A stretch of DNA of 64,000 nucleotides, from NCBI GenBank assembly GCA_964507025.1, contig CAZDOK010000010.1, forward strand, positions 56,914 through 120,913, written 5' to 3'. The DNA is from Amarobacter sp964507025 (GTDB taxonomy: Bacteria > Chloroflexota > Dehalococcoidia > Tepidiformales > Tepidiformaceae). The position numbers were made by a program, and so were the translations under genes. Below the pieces are notes generated by a model. It was not told where the DNA came from, searched no databases, and was given only the letters and a program-made list of their open reading frames with translations. This document shows, one piece after another, positions 53,498 through 61,651 of the stretch (position 1 is the stretch's first letter; each line of letters opens with the position of its first letter).

Positions 53498-54514
53498 GTG
53501 CTCCTGATCATCGATGGCAACAACGTGGCCTGGGCGGGCTTTCACGCGCTTCGCCGGCCAATGGGCGCCGACACGCCTGAGAAGAAGGGGCGGGCGGCGC
53601 TCCTGGGCCTGACCCAGAGCGTGATCGGGCTGGCGGTCCGGGCTGGCGAGCCGCCGGACGACGGCAGGGGGCGTCGGGCCGGACAGGCGTCGATGTTCGA
53701 CGCGCCGGCCCGACGGTTGACGCGGCTGGTGGTGGCCTTCGACCAGGGACGGCCGCTTCGCCGCCGCGGCATCTACCCGGCGTACCAGACCGGCCGGGAG
53801 GGCGACCCGTCGTTCATGGAGAACGAGCAGTACGTCGTGTCGGCCATCGCGCAGTTCATCGAGTTGAGCGCGGACCTGCCGCTGACGGTGTTGCGCGGCA
53901 CCAACACCGAGGCGGACGACCTGATTTCGGCAGCGGTGCACCAGGCGCCGGAAAGCGACGTGCGGATCGCGTCGACCGACAAGGACTTCCTGCAGCTGGT
54001 CGATGAGCGCGTGTCAATCTACGCGACCGTGAAGCGGCTGGTCATCGATACGGCGAACTTCGCCGAGGCGGCCTGTCCTCGCGATTCGGCCGCGGCGCCG
54101 GTGGTGTTCCCGCGGGAGCGGTACCTGGACTACCGCGCGGCCAGCGGCGACGCGAGCGACAACCTGCCGGGGATTCCCGGCGTGGGCACCCTCTCGGCGG
54201 CGCGGCTGCTGGCGGTCGCGCCGCTGGATGCGTACCTGGAGGACCCGTCGCGGGCCACTGAAGCGCTTGGACGCCGCAGCGCGCGCATCGAGGCTGCCAT
54301 CGCCTCGGGGGAGGCGCGCGAGACGGTCGAGCGAAACCGCCAGCTCATGGACCTGCGACTCGCGGCGCGAAACTACCCGGACCTGGCGCCCTACGCGCGG
54401 GAAGGCCGGTGGAACGAACTGGATTTCCGGGCGCGGGTGAAGGCGGAGCGGATTTCGGGGCTGGACATGGAGACATCGGTGGCGGCGCTGACGGCCATCG
54501 CGGAGGCGATGTAG
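53498..54514 (+). CDS. 5'-3' exonuclease (Pol I N-terminal type, Xni/FEN-like)
   Basis: 338 residues from GTG 53498. It has the PIN/FEN order: LLIIDGNNVAWAGFHAL, VVAFDQGRPLRRRGIYPAYQTGRE, GTNTEADDLISAAV, RIASTDKDFLQLV and the H3TH segment RAASGDASDNLPGIPGVG. The catalytic acidic residues are all present. It lacks the polymerase part of Pol I, so it would act as a free-standing flap/5' nuclease in primer removal or repair. tRNA-Val follows. Confidence 0.92.
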   Translation: MLLIIDGNNVAWAGFHALRRPMGADTPEKKGRAALLGLTQSVIGLAVRAGEPPDDGRGRRAGQASMFDAPARRLTRLVVAFDQGRPLRRRGIYPAYQTGREGDPSFMENEQYVVSAIAQFIELSADLPLTVLRGTNTEADDLISAAVHQAPESDVRIASTDKDFLQLVDERVSIYATVKRLVIDTANFAEAACPRDSAAAPVVFPRERYLDYRAASGDASDNLPGIPGVGTLSAARLLAVAPLDAYLEDPSRATEALGRRSARIEAAIASGEARETVERNRQLMDLRLAARNYPDLAPYAREGRWNELDFRARVKAERISGLDMETSVAALTAIAEAM

Positions 54515-54544
54515 GGCCGGTTCGCGGTACACTCGCATGGTCGC

Positions 54545-54621
54545 GGGCGATTAGCTCAGCTGGTTAGAGCGTCTCGCTTACACCGAGAAGGCCGGGGGTT
54601 CGAGCCCCTCATCGCCCACCA
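54545..54621 (+). tRNA. tRNA-Val (anticodon TAC)
   Basis: Acceptor GGGCGAT pairs with ATCGCCC. D arm gctcagctggttagagc, anticodon stem TCTCG/CGAGA with loop CTTACAC (anticodon TAC) and T arm GGGGGTTCGAGCCCCTC. CCA is encoded (54619-54621). RHS-core homology on the opposite strand begins right at this CCA. Confidence 0.97.
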
Positions 54622-54796
54622 GACTCCAGACTGCTTCATGGCGGACAGCCCGGCGCCGTACAGGTACTGGTTGCCATCGTCCAGGACGACTGGCAGACCC
54701 GCGTTAATGTCCCAGGTGAAGTTGGTGGTGGTCATGCCGACCGTGCGGGTGTCGCGCAGGCCATCGCCGCGATAGGCGTAGGTCGTCGTCCCGAGT
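54622..54796 (-). pseudogene. Truncated RHS core fragment abutting tRNA-Val
   Basis: On the minus strand this encodes TTTYAYRGDGLRDTRTVGM, then NFTWDINAGLPVVLDDGNQY and LYGAGLSAMKQSGVW, the same as the other core copies. It breaks off at the tRNA CCA with no DPTG and no tip. Its left homology limit coincides with the tRNA end. It begins inside the stop codon region of the upstream small membrane gene. Confidence 0.8.
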
Positions 54797-54988
54797 TCAC
54801 CGCCTCCGAATCCATCGGGCCAGCAATAGCGCCGGTGGCCAGATCAGGATGAGAGCGACCAAGCGCCACGGCTCCTCCGCTCGCCAGGTTATGTACCCCA
54901 AAAGCAAGGTGTTCGCAGTCCCCACGAGCAGTACGACAGACATCAGCACGCGGCGAACGGTGTTACTAAACATTGCCCGCTCGGTCAC
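54797..54988 (-). CDS. Small membrane protein after RHS tip 7 (putative immunity)
   Basis: 63 residues from GTG 54988, whose TGA neighbour is the stop of tip 7 (GTGA overlap). Two TM helices: VLMSVVLLVGTANTLLLGYI and LVALILIWPPALLLARWI, with a basic end. An internal ATG at 54973 is an alternative start. Position and coupling suggest an immunity protein against tip 7; no family is recognised. The stop TGA lies in a GGTGAACTC that is also RHS-core sequence. Confidence 0.6.
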   Translation of the reverse strand: MTERAMFSNTVRRVLMSVVLLVGTANTLLLGYITWRAEEPWRLVALILIWPPALLLARWIRRR

Positions 54989-55956
54989 CTGTCTTGCGCC
55001 AGGCTCGTGGGGGGTTGAGCGGATTGCGCGGCATAGGCGTAAGCTTCCCAGACAAGACCGGCCGCTGTGACAGCCGCCGCGAACCCTTGACCTCCCGGAA
55101 TCACCGCCAAGACCGCCGCAGCACTCATCAGCCCCAATGCCACAGCATTCGAACAGGTGAAATCGAGCGCACAGGCGTGTATTCTCGGGCCGATAGATGC
55201 GGCAAACTCCGCCTCTCGTATCTGCCCTTCTCCAACCGCCTCGAGTCCGCTCTGCCAGAACTTCGCGAGGTCCAGCAGCCTGTTGAGCGTGTATTCGCCC
55301 AGCAGCGTCCAATCGCTAAACGGAACGCGATCCTTGCAGTACCTGTAGGTGTAGAAATACAACCCGGCGCATGCTCCCTCGGATTCAGCCTGGACCCGCC
55401 GCTGGCAGCCAGTGTCGTTGTCGCGACACCCGTCCGAATCCACAGGCACAAGCCCGGTTGGATCGAGGTAGCGCGCGGGGTTTGCTGCGCCGTAGCCGAA
55501 GGGGTTCCCCATCCATCCGGGCAGGCGCTCCAGAGGCTCCCGGCTCAAGAACACCCCCGTGGCCGGGTCGTAGTACCTTGCACGCAGGTACTGCAGCCCC
55601 GTGCTGGCGTCCGTCTGCTGGCCGGCGAAGTCGAACTCGTTCGCGAGGCTGCCCGTTACCGTTGGCTCGCCGTAGACGTCGTAGGTGTAGCCGTTCTCGA
55701 CATCACCGTTCGCGTCAACGATCGCCATCGTGGAGCCGAGGCCGTCGGCGAGGTAGTAGTAGTACCAGCTGCCCGACTGCTTCATCGCCGAGAGCCCGGC
55801 GCCGTACAGGTACTGGTTCCCATCGTCCAGGACTACCGGCAGGCCGGCGTTGATGTCCCACGTGAAGGTTGTGGTGGTCATGCCGACGGCGCGGCTGTCG
55901 CGTCCCTGTGCGGAAGGATTTCCGCGGTGGGCGAAGGTGGCCGTCACAGAGTTCAC
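54985..55956 (-). CDS. RHS core fragment with tip 7 (Cys-rich, membrane-active-looking)
   Basis: 323 codons. Residues 22-168 are RHS core, ending YLDPTG at 163-168; residues before that are a junction. Tip 7 (169-323, about 155 aa) starts with Cys-rich DGCRDNDTGCQRRV and has CAGLYFYTYRYCKDRVPF, then LGEYTLNRLLDLAKFW, then hydrophobic helices (VALGLMSAAAVLAVIPGG, VTAAGLVWEAYAYAA). The segment CxGLYxYxxxxCxDxVPF is shared with tip 6. The cassette lacks an upstream rhs start and signal, so it is probably silent until recombined. Confidence 0.7.
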   Translation of the reverse strand: MNSVTATFAHRGNPSAQGRDSRAVGMTTTTFTWDINAGLPVVLDDGNQYLYGAGLSAMKQSGSWYYYYLADGLGSTMAIVDANGDVENGYTYDVYGEPTVTGSLANEFDFAGQQTDASTGLQYLRARYYDPATGVFLSREPLERLPGWMGNPFGYGAANPARYLDPTGLVPVDSDGCRDNDTGCQRRVQAESEGACAGLYFYTYRYCKDRVPFSDWTLLGEYTLNRLLDLAKFWQSGLEAVGEGQIREAEFAASIGPRIHACALDFTCSNAVALGLMSAAAVLAVIPGGQGFAAAVTAAGLVWEAYAYAAQSAQPPTSLAQDR

Positions 55957-56225
55957 CGTGGTCCCCGTCGCGGAGTTGAGGCCGTCAGAGCAGTGGGGAT
56001 TGCGAGGATGAGAGACATGAGCGCTGACATTATGCCTTCGCCAATTGACCCGAAGAGCAGGCTCAGTCCGAAGGTGGATAGTAAGAGGTATGCGATCAGG
56101 ACCGGAGGAAGCCAGTTCTTACGTTGCCAGCCTGTCCGCTCGCTACCCGCGATGGCTGACACCAAACACAAGACCATCGCGGCTAGGCCGAACAGGAAGA
56201 TGCCAACCCACTCTTGTGTTCCCAT
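55953..56225 (-). CDS. Multi-pass membrane protein after RHS tip 6 (putative immunity)
   Basis: 90 residues starting 5 nt after the tip 6 stop. Three TM segments: VGIFLFGLAAMVLCLVSAIAG, LPPVLIAYLLLSTFGLSLLFG and MSALMSLILAIPTALTA. The stop TGA again lies in GGTGAACTC, a piece of RHS core, showing that the next cassette is joined right at the end of this gene. Putative immunity to tip 6; no family recognised. Confidence 0.6.
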   Translation of the reverse strand: MGTQEWVGIFLFGLAAMVLCLVSAIAGSERTGWQRKNWLPPVLIAYLLLSTFGLSLLFGSIGEGIMSALMSLILAIPTALTASTPRRGPR

Positions 56226-56229
56226 TGAC

Positions 56230-57468
56230 TTACCGTCCGCGCGCTTCCGCGCCTTTGGCTCGGAGCTCCCGACCGAGTGCCTGGTTGAGCAGCGAGAAGG
56301 TCACGAAGTGCAGAACTCGCGACCCGCCGACCACGACAATGAAACAGAGCGTCCCACCCGATCCCGCACAGGCACCTGACACGCCCGCCCCAATAGCGGT
56401 GCTGAGGAGCAGTGTGGCAGCCTGGGTTCCAATCGCAGCTGCGCACAGGGCGGGGTCAGCTTTGCATCCGTGCCACGTGTTGAGGAGGTACTCGCCGATG
56501 AGGCTACCCGCGTTCCCGTTGAATGGGACTAGGTCCCGACAATGCGGATGCCGGTAGTAGTACAGGCCTCCGCAGACGCCGTACACCGAATCGGGTTCAA
56601 CTGGCACGTCTCCGTTCGGCATGTCGGCGCCGCCGTTCCGCACAGGTGCCGGATATTTGCGCCCGACCCCAGGGCTGCAGTCATCAACCTCGCAGGGTCG
56701 GTGACCCGTTGGGTCGAGGTAACGCGCTGGGTTGGCACCCGCATAACCGAACCGATTTCCCATCCAGCCCGGTGCTCGCTCCAAGGGCTCCCGGCTCAAG
56801 AACACCCCCGTGGCCGGGTCGTAGTACCTTGCACGCAGGTACTGCAGCCCCGTGCTGGCGTCCGTCTGCTGGCCGGCGAAGTCGAACTCGTTCGCGAGGC
56901 TGCCCGTTACCGTCGGCTCGCCGTAGACGTCGTAGGTGTAGCCGTTCTCGACATCACCGGACGCGTCCACCATTGCCATCGTCGAGCCGAGGCCGTCGGC
57001 CAGGTAGTAGAACCAGTTCCCGCCCTGCTTCATCGAGGACAGCCCGGCGCCGTAGAGGTACTGGTTGCCGTCGTCCAGCACCACGGGCAGCCCCGCGTTG
57101 ATTTCCCAGGTGAACTGCGTCGTCGTCATGCCGACCGTGCGGGAGTTGCGCAGGCCGTCGCCGCGGTAGGCGTAGGTGCTGGTCACCGAGTTCACCGTCG
57201 CCTCGACCATCCGGTCTTCGTAATCCCACACGAAGGTGTCGGCGCCACGTTCGACCAGGTTGCCGTTGTCGTCCCAGTGGTAGGCGATGGCTGATGCAGG
57301 GCTCGGCGGCTGCACCTCCGTGATCCTGTCTGCGTCATCGGCGAGTCTTCCGGCCCGCGCATGCCCCTCTCCGGAGGAGACTTGACATGCAACCTTCTCG
57401 CTCCGCAGGGACGGGCGGGCATGGAACTGCCCCAGACGTAGATGTACAGCTATGAGTTGCCCGGTCAA
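56230..57468 (-). CDS. RHS core fragment with tip 6
   Basis: 412 codons; the first about 43 are junction sequence, then core from DDADRITEVQPPSPASAIAY to YLDPTG (250-255). It holds a YD-type repeat (YEDRMVEATVNSVTSTYAYRG). Tip 6 (256-412, about 157 aa) has a Cys-rich start (CEVDDCSPGVG), CGGLYYYRHPHCRDLVPF, IGEYLLNTW and a Gly/Ala-rich hydrophobic middle (TLLLSTAIGAGVSGACAGSGG, LCFIVVVGGSRVL). Related to tip 7. Possibly membrane-active. Confidence 0.7.
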   Translation of the reverse strand: MTGQLIAVHLRLGQFHARPSLRSEKVACQVSSGEGHARAGRLADDADRITEVQPPSPASAIAYHWDDNGNLVERGADTFVWDYEDRMVEATVNSVTSTYAYRGDGLRNSRTVGMTTTQFTWEINAGLPVVLDDGNQYLYGAGLSSMKQGGNWFYYLADGLGSTMAMVDASGDVENGYTYDVYGEPTVTGSLANEFDFAGQQTDASTGLQYLRARYYDPATGVFLSREPLERAPGWMGNRFGYAGANPARYLDPTGHRPCEVDDCSPGVGRKYPAPVRNGGADMPNGDVPVEPDSVYGVCGGLYYYRHPHCRDLVPFNGNAGSLIGEYLLNTWHGCKADPALCAAAIGTQAATLLLSTAIGAGVSGACAGSGGTLCFIVVVGGSRVLHFVTFSLLNQALGRELRAKGAEARGR

Positions 57469-57713
57469 TAAATCCAGCCAACCAAGCTAACGCCTACAAA
57501 TATGACACCGAAACAGACGGCGCCTATTAACCATGCCCAAGTAGTAAGACGAGCCCATGATTGGGTGGCTTGGTCGGCACCCGTCGCAAGCCGCAACACC
57601 GAGAGCTGCCTTGTCGACCTGGCCACATGACGTTCCCTCAGCGGTTTCGAGAATAACGGTGGTACACTGAAAATCAATAGTACGACACCAAAGAACATCG
57701 CATACCAGTTCAC
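57465..57713 (-). CDS. Small membrane protein after RHS tip 5 (putative immunity)
   Basis: 82 residues from GTG 57713, overlapping the tip 5 stop as GTGA. Two TM helices: WYAMFFGVVLLIFSVPPLF and TWAWLIGAVCFGVIFVGVSLV, separated by a basic loop (RERHVARSTRQ). Putative immunity to tip 5; no family recognised. About 120 nt of unassigned sequence follow before the next recognisable core. Confidence 0.6.
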   Translation of the reverse strand: MNWYAMFFGVVLLIFSVPPLFSKPLRERHVARSTRQLSVLRLATGADQATQSWARLTTWAWLIGAVCFGVIFVGVSLVGWIY

Positions 57714-58516
57714 GGCCACAGATCCGGCAAGCCTGGGTCGATAACGCCGCACGTATAAGATACTCCGGGAGTGCCGAACCCAACCGTTCCGAAGGGGGCT
57801 GTGGAACCCCCCTTCTCGTCCAATAGATTCCCGATACCCACTTGCCCGGCTGTACCACCCGCTCCGGCATTGAATTCGCAGAACGTGCCGTCAACAATGG
57901 ATTGCTCCGGACCAACAGTGACAGAGACTCCTGGAGTCCCAACTCCGATACCCGTATAGCAGTGAGGGTCGAGCGGGTCAAGGATTTCGACTTGGCACCC
58001 CACCGACACGACGGCCCCGGGAGCTATGGGCACGATGACGTTGGCGTCGATGTACGACTGAAGCCACGGATCGACCACATCCGCCACGTGGTTTCCGAGG
58101 TTCACCACATCGTTTGCGACGTCGGCTGCCGTCTCATCGCCGTAAACATGGATGTCGCCACACACCCACGTTGGAAGTCCAAACGGACAGAGGCCGGTCG
58201 GGTCCGTGCGGCTCACTGCATTGCTCCCGGCATAACCGAACGGATTTCCCATCCAGCCCGGCAGCCGCTCCAGAGGCTCCCGGCTCAGGAACATCCCCGA
58301 CGCCGGGTCGTAGTACCGGGCCCGCAGATACTGCAGGCCCGTGGGGTCCGTCTGCTGGCCAGCGAAGTCGAACTCGTTCGCCAGGCTGCCGGTGCCGCCG
58401 GTCGGTGCCCCGTACACGTCGTATTGGTAATCGCGGACGACCATGCCGGTACTATCGACAGCAGCCATCGTCGAGCCCAGGCCGTCGGCGAGGTAGTAGG
58501 ACACGTCAGCCTCCAA
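57710..58516 (-). CDS. RHS core fragment with tip 5
   Basis: 268 codons. Core from YYLADGLGSTMA (residue 7) to RTDPTG (103-108). Tip 5 (109-268, 160 aa) starts with CPFGLPTWVCGDIHVYGDE, continues with a helical ADVANDVVNLGNHVADVV and then a Gly/Val-rich beta stretch (GAVVSVGCQVEIL, GIGVGTPGVSVTVGPEQS, GTVGFGTPGVSYTCGV). The repeated VGTPGVSVTVG and FGTPGVSYTCG suggest a beta-hairpin pore or barrel-like domain. No catalytic motif. Confidence 0.68.
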   Translation of the reverse strand: MEADVSYYLADGLGSTMAAVDSTGMVVRDYQYDVYGAPTGGTGSLANEFDFAGQQTDPTGLQYLRARYYDPASGMFLSREPLERLPGWMGNPFGYAGSNAVSRTDPTGLCPFGLPTWVCGDIHVYGDETAADVANDVVNLGNHVADVVDPWLQSYIDANVIVPIAPGAVVSVGCQVEILDPLDPHCYTGIGVGTPGVSVTVGPEQSIVDGTFCEFNAGAGGTAGQVGIGNLLDEKGGSTAPFGTVGFGTPGVSYTCGVIDPGLPDLWP

Positions 58517-59003
58517 CCTCGGTCACACCGACCAGATGTTGCAGTATCCGCTCTTGGAGTTCCGTGTACCGTGTCCACTCCCGACCGATCCGTAACTCAT
58601 CGGCGTGCAACTTCAGCCAGAGCACCCGTTCGGAATTCCAGGGGCCAAAGCCGTACCGCTCGGTGGTAATGCGCCAACCCTCAACCTCATGAAATGTGAT
58701 GCCAAGGGCTGGCCCTGACAAGCCAACCACCCGATCCTGATACACGCGAACCATCCCTAGGGTTGGGCGCACCGCCTGGAACCCTACGACGAGGATGCTG
58801 CCCGCTCCCACGACGATAACGAAGTCCACCGCGAACGCGAGGGCGGTTGGCAGCGCAGCATGTGCTCCCAAGCAGAGTCCGCTGCCCACTCCCAAAGTCA
58901 TGGTCACCAAGAGCGTGGCCCACCCGGAGGTCATCCATGCCGCGCGGGTCTCAAACTCACAGGCGCCGAACCGTGCATCAGCGGCTAGCGGGGCTTCTGA
59001 CAT
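58506..59003 (-). CDS. Membrane protein with C-terminal PH-like region after RHS tip 4 (putative immunity)
   Basis: 165 residues from ATG 59003, inside the last 19 bp of tip 4. Two TM helices (ATLLVTMTLGVGSGLCLGAHA and ALAFAVDFVIVVGAGSILVVG) precede a beta-rich tail (RVYQDRVVGLSGPALGITFHEVEGWRITTERYGFGPW) like a small PH/DUF-type fold, ending in a helix. Membrane hairpin plus cytoplasmic domain is common in immunity proteins; unproven here. The stop lies within 10 nt of the next core start. Confidence 0.6.
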   Translation of the reverse strand: MSEAPLAADARFGACEFETRAAWMTSGWATLLVTMTLGVGSGLCLGAHAALPTALAFAVDFVIVVGAGSILVVGFQAVRPTLGMVRVYQDRVVGLSGPALGITFHEVEGWRITTERYGFGPWNSERVLWLKLHADELRIGREWTRYTELQERILQHLVGVTEVGG

Positions 59004-59746
59004 CCGGCACCAAAGTCCAGTCCTTCGCCGGGGCAGGGCTGCGGCGGCTGAATGGGCCCCGTGGAGTCGTGGAACGGGGTTAGAATACTGACGATCTTCG
59101 CCAAGAACTGGACCTTCTCGAGAGTCGATACGTCCCCATCGCCGTTGGCGTCCACAAGCCGTTTCCCAATGCTATCGTTGGTAACGTGGATGGTGGCGAT
59201 GACCCCTCCGAACTTGTTCCGGCAGACTACTGCCGTCCAGCCAACAACGAAGTCGCAAGAGGTTTCGGCAAACTCCTCCGGGGAAGCATCGCGGCACCGC
59301 GTCCAGCTCTCACACCACTGCGTTCGCCCCTGGTACTCTCGGAAGGCCCCTCCGTTATGCGGAATGATGTCATTTGTGTCGAGGCACGATCCTTGCCCAC
59401 ACCCATCGCTTGAGTCCACGAGCACAAGCCCTGTCGGGTCGAGGTAGCGCGCGGGGTTAGCCCCAGCGTAGCCGAAGGGATTCCCCATCCAGCCCGGCAG
59501 CCGCTCCAGAGGCTCCCTGCTCAGGAACACCCCCGCGGCCGGGTCGTAGTACCGGGCGCGGAGGTACTGCAGGCCGGTGCTCCCGTCCGTCTGCTGGCCG
59601 GCGAAGTCGAACTCGTTCGCCAGGCTGCTCGTTACCGTTGGCTCGCCGTAGATGTCGTAGGTGTAGCTGTTCTGCACCTCGCCATCAGCGTGAACGATGG
59701 CGGGCCTATTGGCGCAGGCTGTTCCCGTTCGCACGGCCCCGCTCAC
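58985..59746 (-). CDS. RHS core fragment with tip 4 (Ca-binding EF-hand-like loop)
   Basis: 253 codons. Core from about residue 17 (IVHADGEVQNSYTYDIYGEP) to YLDPTG (101-106). Tip 4 (107-253, 147 aa) has six or more Cys (DGCGQGSCLDTN, WCESWTRC, TSCDFVVGWTAVVC), then VDANGDGDVSTLEKV, an EF-hand/dockerin-type loop (D-x-N-x-D-G-D-x-S-x2-E), and PCPGEGLDFGAGC at the end. Disulfides and Ca point to an extracellular toxin fold. Function unknown. Confidence 0.68.
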   Translation of the reverse strand: MSGAVRTGTACANRPAIVHADGEVQNSYTYDIYGEPTVTSSLANEFDFAGQQTDGSTGLQYLRARYYDPAAGVFLSREPLERLPGWMGNPFGYAGANPARYLDPTGLVLVDSSDGCGQGSCLDTNDIIPHNGGAFREYQGRTQWCESWTRCRDASPEEFAETSCDFVVGWTAVVCRNKFGGVIATIHVTNDSIGKRLVDANGDGDVSTLEKVQFLAKIVSILTPFHDSTGPIQPPQPCPGEGLDFGAGCQKPR

Positions 59747-60165
59747 GCCTGGATCCCTGTTCCGGGGTCCTCAGGACCCGGTCGGAGCCACCGATGGCCG
59801 GCGCGTCTCAACAGAGCCATCTTGTCAGGGTCTCTACCGTCGTCGCCGTCCGCCATCAACGTTTCCCAGACAAAGGCCGCATCGTCCGCCTCGATGGCTC
59901 CGCCGCTCGCGGCCAGCGATACGAGTTTGGCGAAGTTGGCGACCGCCTGGACCAGAAGCGGTTCGTCCGAGGGCACGCGGCGATTCCAGACGGCCATGCC
60001 CCCTGTCACCGCGATGCCGATCAACGTGGCGTTGATCTCTTTGTCCTGTCCGGCGGCGAGTTGCTGCAGTTCCCCGGGTTTAAGCCCTTTGAGTACGCTT
60101 AAGAAGTGCCTCGACTGGCCCCGCGTTATTGGGGCCCTTAACCAGCGTGGCTGTTGGTGCTCCAT
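59743..60165 (-). CDS. Soluble protein after RHS tip 3 (putative immunity)
   Basis: 140 residues from ATG 60165, 9 nt after the tip 3 stop. It starts MEHQQPRWLRAPITRGQSRHF, then helical KGLKPGELQQLAAGQDKEIN and a weakly hydrophobic ATLIGIAVTGGMAVW, and an acidic end (EADDAAFVWETLMADGDDGRD). Unlike its neighbours it has no strong TM, fitting the hydrophilic, probably cytoplasmic tip 3. Family unknown. Confidence 0.6.
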   Translation of the reverse strand: MEHQQPRWLRAPITRGQSRHFLSVLKGLKPGELQQLAAGQDKEINATLIGIAVTGGMAVWNRRVPSDEPLLVQAVANFAKLVSLAASGGAIEADDAAFVWETLMADGDDGRDPDKMALLRRAGHRWLRPGPEDPGTGIQA

Positions 60166-60173
60166 CCTGCCCG

Positions 60174-61646
60174 TCACCTTCCGGGGAGCGGCCGCGGGCC
60201 CGGGCCTGGCACGGGAATGAGATGCCATGGATTGACTGGATCTCCATCCCACCAGACGTCAGGAACGTCTGGCCAACTGAAGCGTGAGCTCTTTTCGAAC
60301 TTGGGATACTCGCCGTTCTCCAACTCCTCTATGTCCTCCGGCAACGCCCCAGTGCCAACGTGCTTTGGGCACTCCAACCGGCGCCATCGTGCCATCAGCT
60401 CCTTGACTTTGCCCTGGCTATCCCTCCAGCGCCCCTGCTTATTCTTCTTCTCCGCATCAGACGCCGGCCGCCCAGTGCCGCGACCCTCGATCACCTCCCT
60501 ATCAGTCCTCATCTTCTGAGCCTTCTCCAGCAGCTTCTCTGCGATGGATAGACAGAGCTTCTGCCGTGCGCTCAGTGACTTCTGGTCGCTCCCGTCCGAG
60601 GGGATCAGGCCGGTCGGGTCGGTGACAAGAACCGGGTCGCATCTGCCGTATCCGAAGCCGCTGCTCAGCCACCAGGTCTCGTTCGCCATTGGATCCCTGC
60701 TCAGGAACACCCCCGCGGCCGGGTCGTAGTACCTGGCCCGTAGGTACTGGAGCCCGGTGGGGTCGGTCTGCTGGCCGGCGAAGTCGAACTCGTTTGCGAG
60801 GCTGCCCGTTACCGTTGGCTCGCCGTAGATGTCGTAGGTGTAGCCGTTCTCGACATCGCCCGAGCTGTCGACCACGGCCATCGTCGAGCCCAGGCCGTCC
60901 GCCAGGTAGTAGTACCAGTCTCCCGACTGCTTCATGGCGGAGAGTCCGGCGCCGTACAGGTACTGGTTGCCATCGTCCAGGACGACTGGCAGACCCGCGT
61001 TAATGTCCCAGGTGAAGGTGGTGGTGGTCATGCCGACCGTCCGGCTATCGCGGAGGCCATCGCCGCGGTAGGTGTAGGTGCTGGTCAGCGAGTTCACCGT
61101 GGCCGAGACCATGCGGTCCTCGTAATCCCACACGAAGGTGTCGGCGCCACGTTCGACCAGGTTGCCGTTGTCGTCCCAGTCGTAGGCGATGGCTGATGCA
61201 GGGCTCGGCGGCTGCACCTCGGTGATGCGGTCGGCGTCATCGTGGGTGTAGCTGGTCGTGCCAGCTGGCGTGGTCATGCCCGTCCGGTTGCCGAAGGCGT
61301 CGAAGGCGTAGGTCGTCGTGCTCGGGCCGGGATAGGTGACCGAGGTCAGCCGGTAGAGGTCGTCGTAGGCGTAGGTGTGGGTGCCCTGCTGGTCCACCCG
61401 CTGCGTGCGGTTGCCCACGTCGTCCAGGGTGTAGGCGACGCTCGCCACGGTGGTGGAGCCGTCCTTGACGTGACTGATGCGGGTCAGGCGGTCGCCGTCA
61501 TCGTAGGTGTAGGACGTGACGATGCCGGTGCTCGAGGGGAGGGTCGCGCTGGTCATCCGGTTCGCATCATCATACCCATACTGGATGCTGTTCGAGTCCC
61601 AGCCGGTGACCCTTCCGTGGAAGGGTGAGACGGTTTGCGGCGTCAC
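60174..61646 (-). CDS. Longest RHS core fragment in window, with tip 3
   Basis: 490 codons. Several YD/RHS repeats are visible (YGYDDANRMTSAT, YTYDDGDRLTRI, YAYDDLYRLTSVTY, YAFDAFGNRTGM, WDYEDRMVSAT), then the shared block to VTDPTG (341-346). Tip 3 (347-490, 144 aa) is hydrophilic and Lys/Arg-rich (KLCLSIAEKLLEKAQKMRTD, KKNKQGRWRDSQGKVKEL, RRLECPKHVGTG) with a Trp/Pro-rich end. The charge fits a nuclease-like or nucleic-acid-binding toxin; no catalytic motif was identified. Confidence 0.75.
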   Translation of the reverse strand: MTPQTVSPFHGRVTGWDSNSIQYGYDDANRMTSATLPSSTGIVTSYTYDDGDRLTRISHVKDGSTTVASVAYTLDDVGNRTQRVDQQGTHTYAYDDLYRLTSVTYPGPSTTTYAFDAFGNRTGMTTPAGTTSYTHDDADRITEVQPPSPASAIAYDWDDNGNLVERGADTFVWDYEDRMVSATVNSLTSTYTYRGDGLRDSRTVGMTTTTFTWDINAGLPVVLDDGNQYLYGAGLSAMKQSGDWYYYLADGLGSTMAVVDSSGDVENGYTYDIYGEPTVTGSLANEFDFAGQQTDPTGLQYLRARYYDPAAGVFLSRDPMANETWWLSSGFGYGRCDPVLVTDPTGLIPSDGSDQKSLSARQKLCLSIAEKLLEKAQKMRTDREVIEGRGTGRPASDAEKKNKQGRWRDSQGKVKELMARWRRLECPKHVGTGALPEDIEELENGEYPKFEKSSRFSWPDVPDVWWDGDPVNPWHLIPVPGPGPRPLPGR

Positions 61647-61651
61647 TCCTG

